Positions 1-10,688 of a stretch of 64,000 bases of DNA are shown here, piece after piece. Each line of letters starts with the position of its first letter. Position 1 is the stretch's first letter. The stretch covers positions 2,108,001-2,172,000 of the forward strand of contig JAGTJL010000009.1 of the NCBI GenBank assembly GCA_020746875.1, in the 5' to 3' direction. This DNA is from Rhexocercosporidium sp. MPI-PUGE-AT-0058 (taxonomy: Eukaryota > Ascomycota > Leotiomycetes > Helotiales). Position numbers and translations under genes: made by a program. The notes beneath the pieces were generated by a model. The model ran no database searches. It worked only from the letters and a program-made list of their open reading frames with translations, and had not been told where the DNA came from.

Positions 1-350
1 TGCTCACTGGGCAAGAAAGACACTTTCCTCAGGATGCCGTGTATCAGGTTTAGTACTTTTCCTCGTATGTATTTGCAGCCAGAGCTAGAAAAACGTCGAA
101 CCCGCTATTCTCGCAGTTTGAGTGGAGTAGTGGCGTACGAGAAGCATACGCGAAGATGGTTGGACGAGGGGCTGAACAAAATTATAGTAGGTCTGATAAG
201 GAGGAAGAGAAGAGAATGGAGAATCGATAACGATTTTTTGAGGAAATTTAATAGATGAAAGTGTACCTATTTCTCCCATATCGCTTGAGCTCGGGTTCTC
301 ATCTTGGCAGTAGCTGCAATAGGCACGGGACAATAGCTGGTGGCACACTG
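1..350. other. Left flank of transposon, no gene recognised
   Basis: Short open frames exist on both strands (roughly 34-258 plus and 85-423 minus), but neither shows a recognisable domain and the minus one runs into the transposon end. I see no splice-consistent gene or RNA gene here. Confidence 0.5.
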
Positions 351-352
351 TA

Positions 353-387
353 GGGGGCAAAATTAACGTTCCTTTTGAGGCACGTGC
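353..387 (+). repeat. Left terminal inverted repeat of mariner element
   Basis: A 35-bp sequence that is the exact reverse complement of 1715-1749, immediately inside the TA target duplication at 351-352. Confidence 0.95.
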
Positions 388-464
388 GCACCCCACCAAA
401 TAGCTTTGTTTACATGTAAACACACCTTTTCTTAATATATCTCTCGTATCTTTAATTATTCGAA

Positions 465-1691
465 ATGCCTTCTATTCGGCCTTAAAAGAAGCGCAAATCT
501 CGCGCGAGACCTTATACTCCTCCTCCTGACTTAAAATATAACGGTGAAGGCCATGTTAAGTCACTTGCTCGCTTAGTTGTTATCGCTATGAAGCTCCTCG
601 AGCAACGTATTAGTCCGATTCTATTCGAAGTCAAACACGAGATTACCGGAGTTGATGCTCGTAACTCAGCTAAGATTATTAAATCTTATTAGCTTCGAAC
701 TTGTCATAATCGAGCTGATTCTGGTCCCGATCCTCGCGGCCGAAAGAGAGCTCTTACACGAAACGATACTGCTATAATTGCTGATTATCTCGACGACGAC
801 AAAGAGCCTCTTAATGATCGAGGTGCTCTTTGGCAAGATATCGCCGAAGCAGCAGGAGTAGTTCTACCCGAGACTATACATTTCAAGCTTGCTCGAAAGC
901 AAACAGTTGATGCGAGGACTATTCGACGAGCTTGTGAAGCGGATGAAGATTTCGGGAACTTTGTATGCGAGGAGGAGAAAGAATTAAATAAAAATCAAGC
1001 AACTGCTCGTCGAGAGCACGCCGATAAGATGCTCTCGGAACGACTATATCCGGAAGACTGGAAAGATGTGGCTTTTTGCGATGAGTTTTACTTGGGTATC
1101 GGTCCTCAAGTTACGAAGAGAGTAAAGCGTCGTCGAGGGAAGGAATCTCGAGAAAAAGCATGTAATGTTTATATGAAGAAAGTCACTTCGAAAGACACAA
1201 AAGCGAAAGCTCGAGAAAAAGAACACTTGCCACTTATTAACGTCTTTATGATTATTAGGTACGACTAGAAGATGATGATTCCTTACGATATTCTGAGTAA
1301 TTCAGTTGAAAAGATAACTACGAAAGTGTATGTCGAGGAAATCCTTCCGAAGATTAAACAAGAGCTCATTTCAAGAGGTCTTACTCTTTGGCAAGATAAG
1401 GATTTAGCTTATGATTCGAAGACTTCGAAGAAGTAGTTTGCTAATAATAATATCCCTTATATTACTTCGCTAGGCACTTCTCCTGATTTATTAATCTTCG
1501 AGTCGTGTGCAACTTCATTAAAGAAAATGTTTTATGCTCGAAGGACATAGAATAAACGAGATGCTTTAGCACGTTTTCGATGGATTTTTAAGGAGTATTT
1601 TAAGCAAAAATCGGTTCATAATATGTACGATAGATATACAAAGAGGTTATAGGACTGTAAACGTCGTGGAGGGCAGATGACTAAATATTAA
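465..1691 (+). pseudogene. Broken Tc1/mariner transposase
   Basis: A single frame of about 408 codons from an ATG at 465 to a TAA at 1689 is interrupted by stops at 483 (TAA), 690, 1266, 1434, 1548 and 1650 (all TAG). The encoded order fits a fungal Tc1 transposase: a basic N-terminal DNA-binding region, a first catalytic Asp in the context FCDEFYLG (about 1077-1100), a second Asp in LWQDKDLAYD (about 1387-1416), and an SPDL-type third acidic site (about 1480-1500). No insertion or deletion disturbs the frame. Each stop can arise from CAG, CAA or TGG by one C-to-T or G-to-A transition, as RIP produces. A functional product is very unlikely. Confidence 0.85.
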
Positions 1692-1714
1692 GATTTTTTT
1701 TTTTGGTGTTGTAT

Positions 1715-1749
1715 GCACGTGCCTCAAAAGGAACGTTAATTTTGCCCCC
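1715..1749 (-). repeat. Right terminal inverted repeat of mariner element
   Basis: A 35-bp perfect inverted copy of 353-387, followed directly by the TA target duplication at 1750-1751. Confidence 0.95.
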
Positions 1750-1751
1750 TA

Positions 1752-2233
1752 CAGGCACATATGTACGGTGTTAAGCGTATTCAGCTTGCGCTGAATATTA
1801 TGATATTTTGGTCGAGTTAACGTGATTGGTGAGAGGTTAACCTCTGCTGCATTACATTCTACACAAATCCGAACGTATTCTCTATCACCGAACCATAATC
1901 CCATCACAGGACTCGTTTAAATTTATATATATTCTCACAAGGCTGGATACGTACTGGCTCTGAAGGACTGTTGAGGGTAGGTAGATGATTAGGATGAAGT
2001 TGTCCGTGAACGTTAGGCTTGACTGCGTGTTGTCTAATTGAAAGACTAAGCAGAAGAGTTTGATAAATGATTCAATTTTCCTAATTGCCCTGAGAGTAAT
2101 GGGGGCAAAATACGCTATCTTGTAAATGTTGTACAGTACAGTGGTGATGCACGCTTTACACCGAGTTCCCACGCGATACAGGGCTACGCCCTATCTGAAA
2201 ATCTCTTTGAACCGAGGGCTGGCGTGTTTCCTA
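1752..2233. other. Spacer between transposon and kinase pseudogene
   Basis: AT-rich. One minus-strand open frame (1885-2172) has no recognisable domain. Nothing supportable here. Confidence 0.5.
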
Positions 2234-3895
2234 TTATGAAGCCTCTTCCTTTTGCCACGGTAGCACAGTCCCTTCTAACCACGGATGTTGAAGCAATTCC
2301 TTGGCCATCAGTCTTTTTCGAGGGTCCCAACAAAGCATACTTCCCACTACAAAATCCAAGAACGCGTGTTTTTCTTCCTCTTCAAGCGAGCTTATTGTGT
2401 TCTCCAACTTCAGCTCCCTGGGAACAAGATCAGGATACAAAAACCCCCCTGCAGACACAGATCAACAAGTTAGCGCCAAGTTAGCCAGGTGGTGATCAGT
2501 GCAATATTACCTTCACTATCGAAAAAGGGGCCATCGTAAAACTCGTATGCCTTATTACAGAGCTTATTCTCATCATTCTCCATTGCGGGCGCGAAATTCT
2601 AGCTCCGCATTTCGTGCTCCCGCACGATTAACTCTTTTGGTGGCGGCCCGAAAAGCGCAATCATTCGTGCTAGATGCTTCCGAGCTATATAATTTCCGTC
2701 CCTAGAATTGATGCTGGTGAACAGATTTGCATTCATTCCTTCCAGCATGTTCCAAAGCTATCAATAGCACATAGTAAGCACGGTTCGTGGGATGCGCGAT
2801 ATGCTAGCACTTACCAATACACCAAGGTTCCAAATATCTGCACTAGAACCCCAGCCTGCTCCAAGAATGACTTCTGGTGCGCGGTAACAGTCTGGTTGAA
2901 TGGGGTTGATTTGTGGCCGGGAATTGTCGATCTATTGTGCGTGCCCGAAATCTGCAATTATTGGGACAAATGGGCCGAGTCGGACTCGAAGTGGCCCAAA
3001 TTGATTGTGCGATTGATGGATGGAATACCCATCCCTTGCCATCTGGAGCATCAGACTCTCTCGCTGTGCCTGGACATGTTCCTCGAGGATAGACGCATCC
3101 TCAAAGCTTACTAGAATATTGTCTAATTTTAAATCTAATAGAAAATCGGTCAATTTTCCGATGCCACTTTGGGAAGATCAACTCACCAGCATGGACGATG
3201 CGACACTCAGAGTGAAGATACTCAAGGCCATTCAGCAGGCACACCAGGTAGAGTTTCAGAAGCTCAAGCGGAAACCTCCTTTTCTTCAACCAGGACTGGA
3301 AAATTGATAAAGTTCCCGCATTGGCTGAAAGACTAGGCAAATATGAGTTCCATTGGACCCTGTGACTTCGAAATTGTCCACCATGGTTTGAATATATTTC
3401 ATACCATCGTGTGATGGATTCGCAATAGAGAGACGCTTTTGCACCTCTAGTTCGTGCCAAGCAGCGTCATTGTCCAGATAGTCGCATGTGCAGAACTTTA
3501 GCACCTTGTATGGCTCAGGGTCAAGATTGCCGGGCTCTGCCTCCGGACTCCTACTATACATTCAGGCATATGATTGTTGTCAAACAAGAGGAGACCTACA
3601 AATGGAGATCACGGGCAAGCCAGACCGTGGACCCACCACCAAACCCGAGCTTCGAAATCGTCTGGTATCTGTCGTTGAAGATTTTCCCAGTCTGGATATG
3701 GTAAAAGTGCTCTGCGTTATAGTGTGGCAAAAGCTCTTCTTCGAATGGATCCGGGGGCATAACGATTCTGACTTGGCGGTGTGCTACCGTGATATCTGGT
3801 ATACGCATGGATAAGCTTGGCCGAATTAGGTGCGAGAAAAATAATCTTGGAACGACTGGTTTGCGGTATAATTTGAAGTGTAGAACACGAGACAT
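2234..3895 (-). pseudogene. SRPK-like serine/threonine protein kinase pseudogene
   Basis: Exon fragments in order on the minus strand spell an SRPK-type kinase. From ATG 3895 there is a glycine loop (LGFGGGSTVWLARDL), an intron near 3554-3599, a VLK lysine region, the catalytic loop HADLKLDNIL spliced across 52 nt (near 3141-3192), the ADFGHAQ magnesium loop, an APE-like YRAPEVILG, then LFGPPPKEL and the C-terminal lobe ending at TAA 2234. Three lesions disable it: a 1-nt frameshift near 3308-3316 between LVFQPMRE and LSIFQSW, a TAG at 2932-2934 just after ADFGHAQ, and a TAG at 2599-2601 where the family usually has Trp (MRS-stop-NFAP). Remaining codons and splice sites look well kept, so decay is recent. 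Intact family members phosphorylate SR-type splicing proteins or are fungal relatives of unknown target. Confidence 0.8.
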
Positions 3896-5027
3896 TGCTG
3901 TAATTTGAGGAGATACATTCACAACTGGAATGTGGGTAAGTGACTGCAATTACGGCGGGGTTTGCGACGCGGGTCTCCAACCTAGTACTTAAGCGAGTTG
4001 AGTGCGGATATTCCGTACCATATCTAGAGAGAGCAGCACAGAAGTCGCTATGATTAGACTACAGTTTACACAGCACCACAATCATCTCCTCTTTTATCTA
4101 TGTAAGTATCCATCGCAGCCTCGCTCTATCTCGTTCCACATATTCAGATCGCTAGTAGCTGATTTCTGTGTTCTTGTACACCTCGGCTTTCTCCCTTATG
4201 ATTTCTCTAAACACATTCCAACAATCTATCATTCCCAGTCAGACTCTACCCTTATTCCTTTCAACCAGTACGAGTCAAAAGCTAGTTTGAACCATGCAAG
4301 CTTCTCTATGCAAAACAGCCTCCTGATCCTTCTCAAGTTCTGGACGTGCCGCCAAGGTCTTGAAGTGGAGGTTTAATGGTACCACGATTCCAGTAAATAG
4401 TTACATAGCAGCAGTTGAAAGGGCGATCGATGCCCTGCTTCCCACGCTTGCCGCCAAAGCGGAAGTTGCAATCATCCAGTGAGCAAAGCCTTCCTCTGAC
4501 ACCAGAATGGTAGCATTGTCTAAACTTGGCAGAGGAAATGGGTTGTCCCCGGTATACTTAGAGCACGGCGCCATTTAGCATCTGATAGGAAAGCAGCATC
4601 TGGTTCTTTTAACATCAGAATTTTCTAAAGAAAACTCGACATCTAAAACAAACACAGTTCCCTTGTCCTAAATCAAGGACATGTTTTCTTTTCGTCACGC
4701 AAAACACTGCAGGAGAACTCCTCGAAACAAAAGCATAAGATACTAACAACAAAGTGGATTTGGTTCATGATATTCAATTTATGCATCCCGCACTCATATA
4801 ATCATTACTCATTCATACTCATCATAAAAAGGAGACAGTGAGAGAAACACAGCAAGCAGAAGGCAATGACGCACCACCAACACCAGCCACCCATGATACG
4901 ATACAAGAAGAAAATAAGAGAGCCACGGGTCAAAGGACTGGTGACCAATCAAGACTCGCACTCCACTCCAAACCACCTTCGCTCAACCACAATAACCACA
5001 GAACATAATTACAAACTTGAGCATCAC
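3896..5027. other. Intergenic, no gene recognised
   Basis: About 1.1 kb. One plus-strand open frame (4002-4376) has no recognisable domain. The right half is probably the 3' UTR of the minus-strand gene that ends at 5028. Confidence 0.5.
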
Positions 5028-7682
5028 TCATAGCCACATATCATCATTAATAGGCTTCTTTTGTCTGTTGTCTCCCGAAAAGTCTAGCTTCATGTCGATC
5101 TTCGGTGGTGGCGCTAACGCAGCAGAAGTCTTCTTGGGGCTCTGCTTCATCGGGCTCTTAGGTTCAACCGAAGGTCCATTTCGTACGTCTCGAGTATCCC
5201 AGCCATCATCCACAGCAGCTGCAACCCAGCATCTCAAACCAGCATGTACGCCCCCATAGAACTTCTCCTTGCACAAGCGAAGTGTGCCTCCCAAGCACTT
5301 CTCCCAACTCGACACAAGCATTTGTTCGCGCAATGTGTTTCGTTCGGTCTGTGTGGGTAGGCATGATATGATGCCATTGATGAGATCGAGATGTGATGCG
5401 AGGTAGTTGGTGGCATCCCACTCTACTCCTCCAACATATGGAGCTGCTGGTACGGGTGGGAGTTCTTGAGGGAAGTGTCTTGCCATGAAGACGTGGTGCG
5501 GGTTCGAGCTGTCAAAGTTGCTGTTCGACATCAAAGATGCGATGGTCGAGTTGCTCGTTTCGTACATGGTCTCGCTGTCATGGTGTCTTGCACCTGGAAG
5601 CGCAACGACATTCAAGTTGTGAAGGAAAATCCAGAAGACTTCCTTGGTTACATTGACGACTTCTTTGCACCAAACTCGATAGGGGCGAGGACGTCGCATA
5701 TCGAGGACAAACTCAACGGGTCGCTGTGACTCGTTCGGTTCTGGATCCCGAAGATAGGACAGGAGCGTTTTGGCGCGGTGAGCACGCTCGGAAATAGGGG
5801 CTGATTTCAGGTATGTAAACATTAGAGACGTAACGATATTACGGGTCGTGAACTCGCTCGGTCCCTTCTTCTCCTCATCGAAGATCATGTGTAGGAGTGC
5901 CGGAAAGAGAGTGTGTTGGATCTTGTCGAGGTGATGTAAAGCAAGAGCAGTAGTCGAAAGTGCCTTGAGGCAGAGGAGAACCTCGTGAAGTAGAGCATCC
6001 TCATGCTCCTCTCTAATTTGAGGTTAGCTTTGGAAAATATTCGGGGTCTGATGTACATACCTCCACTCAACTTCCATAGTTCGGTGCAATAAACCAACAA
6101 TCTCCTCCATTCCTCCTTGGCCAATGAACTCGTCTGTCCATGCAACAGTCTCGTTGCGAAGTAGAAGTCTCAGCTTATGCAAACGACCAACTTCAACCAA
6201 CTCCGGCTTCTGGACCTTTCTCAAGTAGGAAACAAAGTCATCCGGCAATTGTCCCTTTGCCTTTGCAATAATAGACTGGGCAGCTGCAACACCGGTTGCG
6301 GTCAACGATTTAGCCCCTCCAGTTCCAGTCTCTGTTGATTTCGTGCGGGCGTGTTTCCCAAATGTTCCTTCTGGCTTCTTCTTGGTTGGTGATTGTGGTT
6401 CCTTACTACTTCCTCTCGATAGCGTAAAGGTTCGGCTTCTGGGCCTCTTAGCTTTGACTTCAGGGACAGCCTGGGTACCATTAGTAGCATCAGCACTTGA
6501 GTCGCTACCATTTGTTCCGGGTCTGCCATTCTTCGCAGCGGCTATCTCCGCCCAATCCTGTCGGACAAAGTCCTTCTTCATCGACATAGCAAGGTTTCGC
6601 ATCTTTCCACGCTGGTGTTCGGGGATATTCCTTCTGTCTAACATGGCCTCGAACTCTCGATCGATGTCCTTATCCTGAAGCACTGGTTCCAATTGAGTAT
6701 CTGGTTTTTGTGCCTTTCCACCAAACGCCGTTACGGCAGCTAGTACTCGCTGGCCTTTGCTTGGAGCTGCCTTGTCCGAGACGTCCGATCTGGCAGAGGA
6801 TCCTGTTGCTTTCCTCTCAAAGCTTGGACGTTTCCCTCCAGAAACTCGGCGCATCAGCTCGGCGCTCTTTCTCGATCCATTGCTGACCCTTCGGGTGATA
6901 TCCTGTACACTAAAGCTGCTGGGCAGGTATGGCATCTTTGGCCGTTCGAGGTTGTCATCGCGTCTGGTAAGAGTAGGTTGGTGGCCGGGTCCTGCATAGA
7001 AATTGCGTTGTTTGCCTGGAGAGTAATTCTCCGGGGTGTAGCGATCTATCTCGTCCTCAAGGAACTTCCCTCCCAAAGGTTGCTTTGTAAAATGTTCACT
7101 GGAGAACTGAGCATATATGGGCGGAGGTCGTGTTGTATCTGCAGGGGATGAGGATGTTGGCGTTCTGTTTTCCTTATCTTTCTGAGCACGAGCTTCGGCT
7201 TCGGCCTCCTTGTGTAGACTTCTTGAGGACTTGGGGCGTGAGAGGAGGGTTGCGAGGTTGGTTGATGATTTAGTCTTCTTGGGCTTGCTAGACTTCGAGT
7301 CCTTCGACTTTGTAACCTTGTCCGTATCGCGGCCAGCAAGGGACTTCAATGAGATGGAGCTCAATGTCTTCTTGTGCAGTGACCTGAACCCCTCCTCAGC
7401 TGCCTGCGGTCGCTTCCCCTCCCTCGACTTCTTTGGCGACAGCGGAGGCTGTGTTTGTTGATTTTGCTGTATTTCTCCCAATGCCCTAGAATGAGGATGA
7501 TCTGCTGGTAGAAATGGCATTGATTCGTACACAGGAGTGGCAATAAATTCGTTCGATACGTTCGAGGAGAGGACGGCTCCAGCAGAGGGCGTCCTCTTGT
7601 GCATGAACGGTAAACCGGCGAGTACGGATGATTTGGTGCGCGTGTGGTGGTAAGAATCCGGTTGAGGGTAATGAGAAGCCAT
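5028..7682 (-). CDS. Formin-type GTPase-binding (GBD)/FH3 domain protein
   Basis: Two exons (7682-6061 and 6012-5028) joined across a 48-nt GTATGT...TTAG intron give 868 aa. The first 330 residues are Ser/Pro/Lys-rich and probably disordered. A diaphanous-type Rho-GTPase-binding segment follows (around residues 335-390: DREFEAMLDRRNIPEHQRG, then KKDFVRQDW). A helical armadillo/FH3-like region occupies about 465-780. No FH1 proline tract or FH2 actin-nucleating domain follows, so this is not a full formin. Ascomycetes have such stand-alone GBD/FH3 proteins, in S. pombe Rid1, thought to bind Rho/Cdc42 GTPases in polarity or cytokinesis. I chose the start at MASHYPQ; an in-frame ATG 38 codons upstream (7796) gives a poor, His/Leu-rich leader. 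The specific GTPase partner is not evident. Confidence 0.82.
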
Positions 7683-9079
7683 GGCGAGCAACAATTGATG
7701 TGATAATGGCAGTTGCTGCTCCAAAATTATGCTGCAGTGGTGCAAATATTGGGCATCATGTCGATAATGAAGATGTCGAGGTTCAGGCTTCCCCACGATT
7801 TTTGTTGATCTCGGTTGCTAGGTGCCAGTGCTCCCTAGCAACCAGAAGCTCTGGCCGCGACACGTGAAGTACACTAGGATCGCTGCACATCAGTGGAGCC
7901 TACTTACAGTAATCGCAAGTCCAACCCGATAAAAGCCTGTTTATCTTCTCCTTGGTCTATATCGGACTTCAATTAATGACCAGAACCTTGATTTGAAAGT
8001 GTCCGTCAGAACATATATCAGATGAACTGATCGGTCCTGAAGTCGTACCTTTTGGCGAGATTTCTCATTGCCTGTCAACACCACTACATGTTCGAGTTCA
8101 TTCCAGGGAAAGAAATTGTTAGAGGGACCAAAATTGACGTGCTAATTCAAATTTAACAAATAGATAGATGGCATAAAAATTCCCAGCTTGACTATGAGCC
8201 CAATCTTTTCATTAGCAGAATTTACCGTCGTACATTCTCGTTGATCATTTGTTATGTCCGAAACCTTCGATCCGGGCTCGGCTTGTAGTATTTCACGATA
8301 TTTTAGAAACATAATAAACAGTCTCGTGTTTCTTCAAAAATCTAGTTGAATTAATTGTCGGTGACAGTGACAGAGATCGGCACTAGATAGCCATAGATAG
8401 GGTGCGGGGAGCTCAAGAAAATCAAGAGCTACAAACCATTCGGTGACAAGGCAAGCACATATCTGGCTTGACCCTGTTAGCAATGTAGGCTAATAGTTCT
8501 TGGAAATTGTGAGCCTTGAGCGACCCCCCTTTTTGTCACCAGACATCTCGCTTATTTGTTCTGCTAACAAACAATTCAGAACAATAGTGATATGTCAATA
8601 CCGGTTCTAACGAATACGTCGTGTGTGTATATTGCGAAAAAAACAAGGGGAAAAAGTTCTGTAGCAAAAGATATAATATTGAAGTAAGGCAAGGTAGCAT
8701 GAGAATCGCTAAATAAGACTAGGCAGGTCTGTGAGCGCTCTGGGCGCTTGTGGTGGTGTAATTGCTACCAGCGCTCAACATGAAAGCGCCGAAAAAGTCA
8801 TGTAGAGTTCATATTGCCCCTATGGCATCTCTACGTAGCCACAGCTCCGGATGCGGTTTACATAAGAGTGGATTTTAGGGATCTCTCAATCTCATGGCCA
8901 GGTCGTTCAGGCACTCTTGACATCTAAGTATGGCCCTATTCGCGAAATGCCGTAGAACTCCATCTAATGCCCTCTAAAATGCCAAGGAATGAAACATGTA
9001 CTCATCTAAACCACACCATACCAGCCTGATCCCGGATCACCGTTACCCTCAGGATATTATGCTTGTCCAAAAGGCAGAC
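7683..9079. other. Intergenic, no gene recognised
   Basis: About 1.4 kb, AT-rich, with no long open frame or domain. The left part should hold the promoter of the GBD/FH3 gene and the right part the 3' region of the Apd1-like gene. Confidence 0.5.
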
Positions 9080-10295
9080 CTACCAACTAAACAGTCCCCT
9101 CTGCCTATCAAACCCAGCCCTTAACTGACTCTCCGGCTTAACCAACTTCCCCTGCAAAACCGTGAACTTGACAATACCCTCACAATCCTCCGGTTTAACC
9201 CTAGCAATCCACATACACTGCGCCGCTCCCTCTTGCACCTCATCCGGCATCCCCTTCGATGGGGGAGGACAGACCTCCCCAGCCAACTTCCCCCTCTCAA
9301 CATTATCCAGCCCAAAAGCATTGGCTTTCCTGTACACCATGACATTTGCCGAGTATTTGTGCCCCCCTACATGCGAAATGAAATATATACCGACTCCGCC
9401 CGGTCTCTCATCGTCTAGATCTCGGTATAGACCACAGACTCGCAAGTGGCGTTCCAGTTCTTTTCGTAGCAAGGGTGCTGATTGTCCACATCTCGCGTCT
9501 CGAGTCTTTTGTGAACAGAGAAGTATGAGGGCGCGATGTGGAGAGGGCCGAGAAGTGAGTTGTTCGGCTGTGGGAAGAGTGTCTGGTAATGAAGCTGGTA
9601 TGGATACTGGACCGAGAGGTGTCATATTCGTAGGCGCTTTATTGATATATTCTGAGATCAGTGTATTGACCGATGTGGGTGTGACATTTTCGATAATCAT
9701 AAAGGCGGGTAGAAGGAGGACTGTTGTGGGTTCTGCGTAGTCTGGAGAGTGGGTAGGAGTAGGTATATTCGAAGCTGATAACATGAGTTTCTATTCAAAT
9801 GGTCAGAATTTCAGTGAGCCATCGACAGAGTATGGGGGAATTTACACCGTTGCTAATTTTCACGTCTGCCTTCTTCTCAATGGCTTCCATAAGACTGCCC
9901 TTCTCATCTGCGACATCCCGCACCCAATCCGTCTTGCCTGTCGCAACCAGAACATGCGTACTCCATCCATTCACATGCCCATAAAGCTTATCGTCCTCCT
10001 CAATCTTAAACCCCTTCGGATACTTCACGACGCACGAATTGCAGTCATGATCGCAATCCTCACCGTCCACAGCCGGATCGACTTTTGGGAAGAGGTCCGT
10101 ACACGCAGGTGTTCCTGCTGGAGTTGCCGTGCCGGAAATGGTCTGCCGCGCAGTGTTCAGGAAGGATTTGAATGTAGTTGCCATAGTTCTCTTGCGCTGC
10201 TGCGGTGCTGGAACTCTCCTGGTCGTTGCGGGTTGTTGGGTATTTTTGTAGGTGGACTTGGTGGGGCCGACGGTTGACTTCGAGGACTCCATCAT
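9080..10295 (-). CDS. Apd1/sucrase-ferredoxin-like thioredoxin-fold Fe-S protein
   Basis: Exons 10295-9846 and 9790-9080 (55-nt intron, GTAAAT...ATAG) encode 386 aa. The family comprises yeast Apd1 and Aim32, with a C-terminal thioredoxin-like domain that binds a His/Cys-ligated [2Fe-2S] cluster. In this protein Cys242 and Cys251 lie in CSQKTRDARCG, and His290 and His294 in HVGGHKYSAN. The spacing C-x8-C, 38 residues, H-x3-H equals the ligand spacing known for yeast Apd1 (C207, C216, H255, H259). An N-terminal Cys cluster (CDHDCNSC, about residues 80-87) is also present. The first 37 residues are basic and Ser/Thr-rich; initiation could instead be at Met38 (10184). Apd1 is linked to hydroxyurea and redox sensitivity, but its exact role is unsettled. 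It diverges from the OB-fold gene at 10689. Confidence 0.85.
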
Positions 10296-10688
10296 TATTT
10301 ACTCCGTAGTGGGGTCCGAACGCCGTACTGTACTGTAGGTAATGCTTTATCAGATCGTATCCGCGCTTGGCGGGGATTCGGGGCTTATCAGATTGTCGCT
10401 GACTAATCTGGCATTTCGGTCAACAATTGTTGTTGTGGGGACAGGATCTTTTTTTATATCGACGTTCCAACTTCGCGGTTCCGTAAGACTGTACTTTATT
10501 TAGCCTTGGATGACGCGGCTCTCTTAAAGACACAAAAGACGGTAACCAATACCGAACCAGTCAGACAGACGGAGGCGTGCGTTCTATTTCAACATGCTCA
10601 GAGCTGATCTTATCTCCGAATCCTAGAATTCCCCGTCGGCTCCGAGAAATGTATTAGGTTTATCCACTCTCATTGGCCAGATGAGAGT
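10296..10688. promoter_or_regulatory. Bidirectional promoter region, Apd1-like / OB-fold genes
   Basis: This 393-bp gap separates two divergent start codons, so it must hold both core promoters. It contains GTACTGTACTGTA at 10325-10337 and an ATTGG (CCAAT on the minus strand) at about 10671-10675. The assignment is from position; no site was tested. Confidence 0.5.

Larger units (their letters stand above)
353..1749 (+). mobile_element. Tc1/mariner-like DNA transposon, inactivated
   Basis: The element is 1,397 bp and bounded by 35-bp terminal inverted repeats that are identical base for base (353-387 and 1715-1749, each starting GGGGGCAAAATTAACG at the outer end). A TA dinucleotide flanks each side (351-352 and 1750-1751), the target duplication expected of the Tc1/mariner superfamily. 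Between the repeats lies one continuous plus-strand transposase frame (465-1691) with six internal stops and no frameshift. Perfect termini with an otherwise colinear frame suggest fairly recent insertion, killed by point mutations. The element cannot move itself, but its ends could still be used by an active transposase elsewhere in the genome. Confidence 0.9.

Noticed and set aside
1885..2172. 95-codon minus-strand open frame beside the transposon
   Set aside because: Hydrophobic but without motif or splice support; lies in AT-rich spacer.
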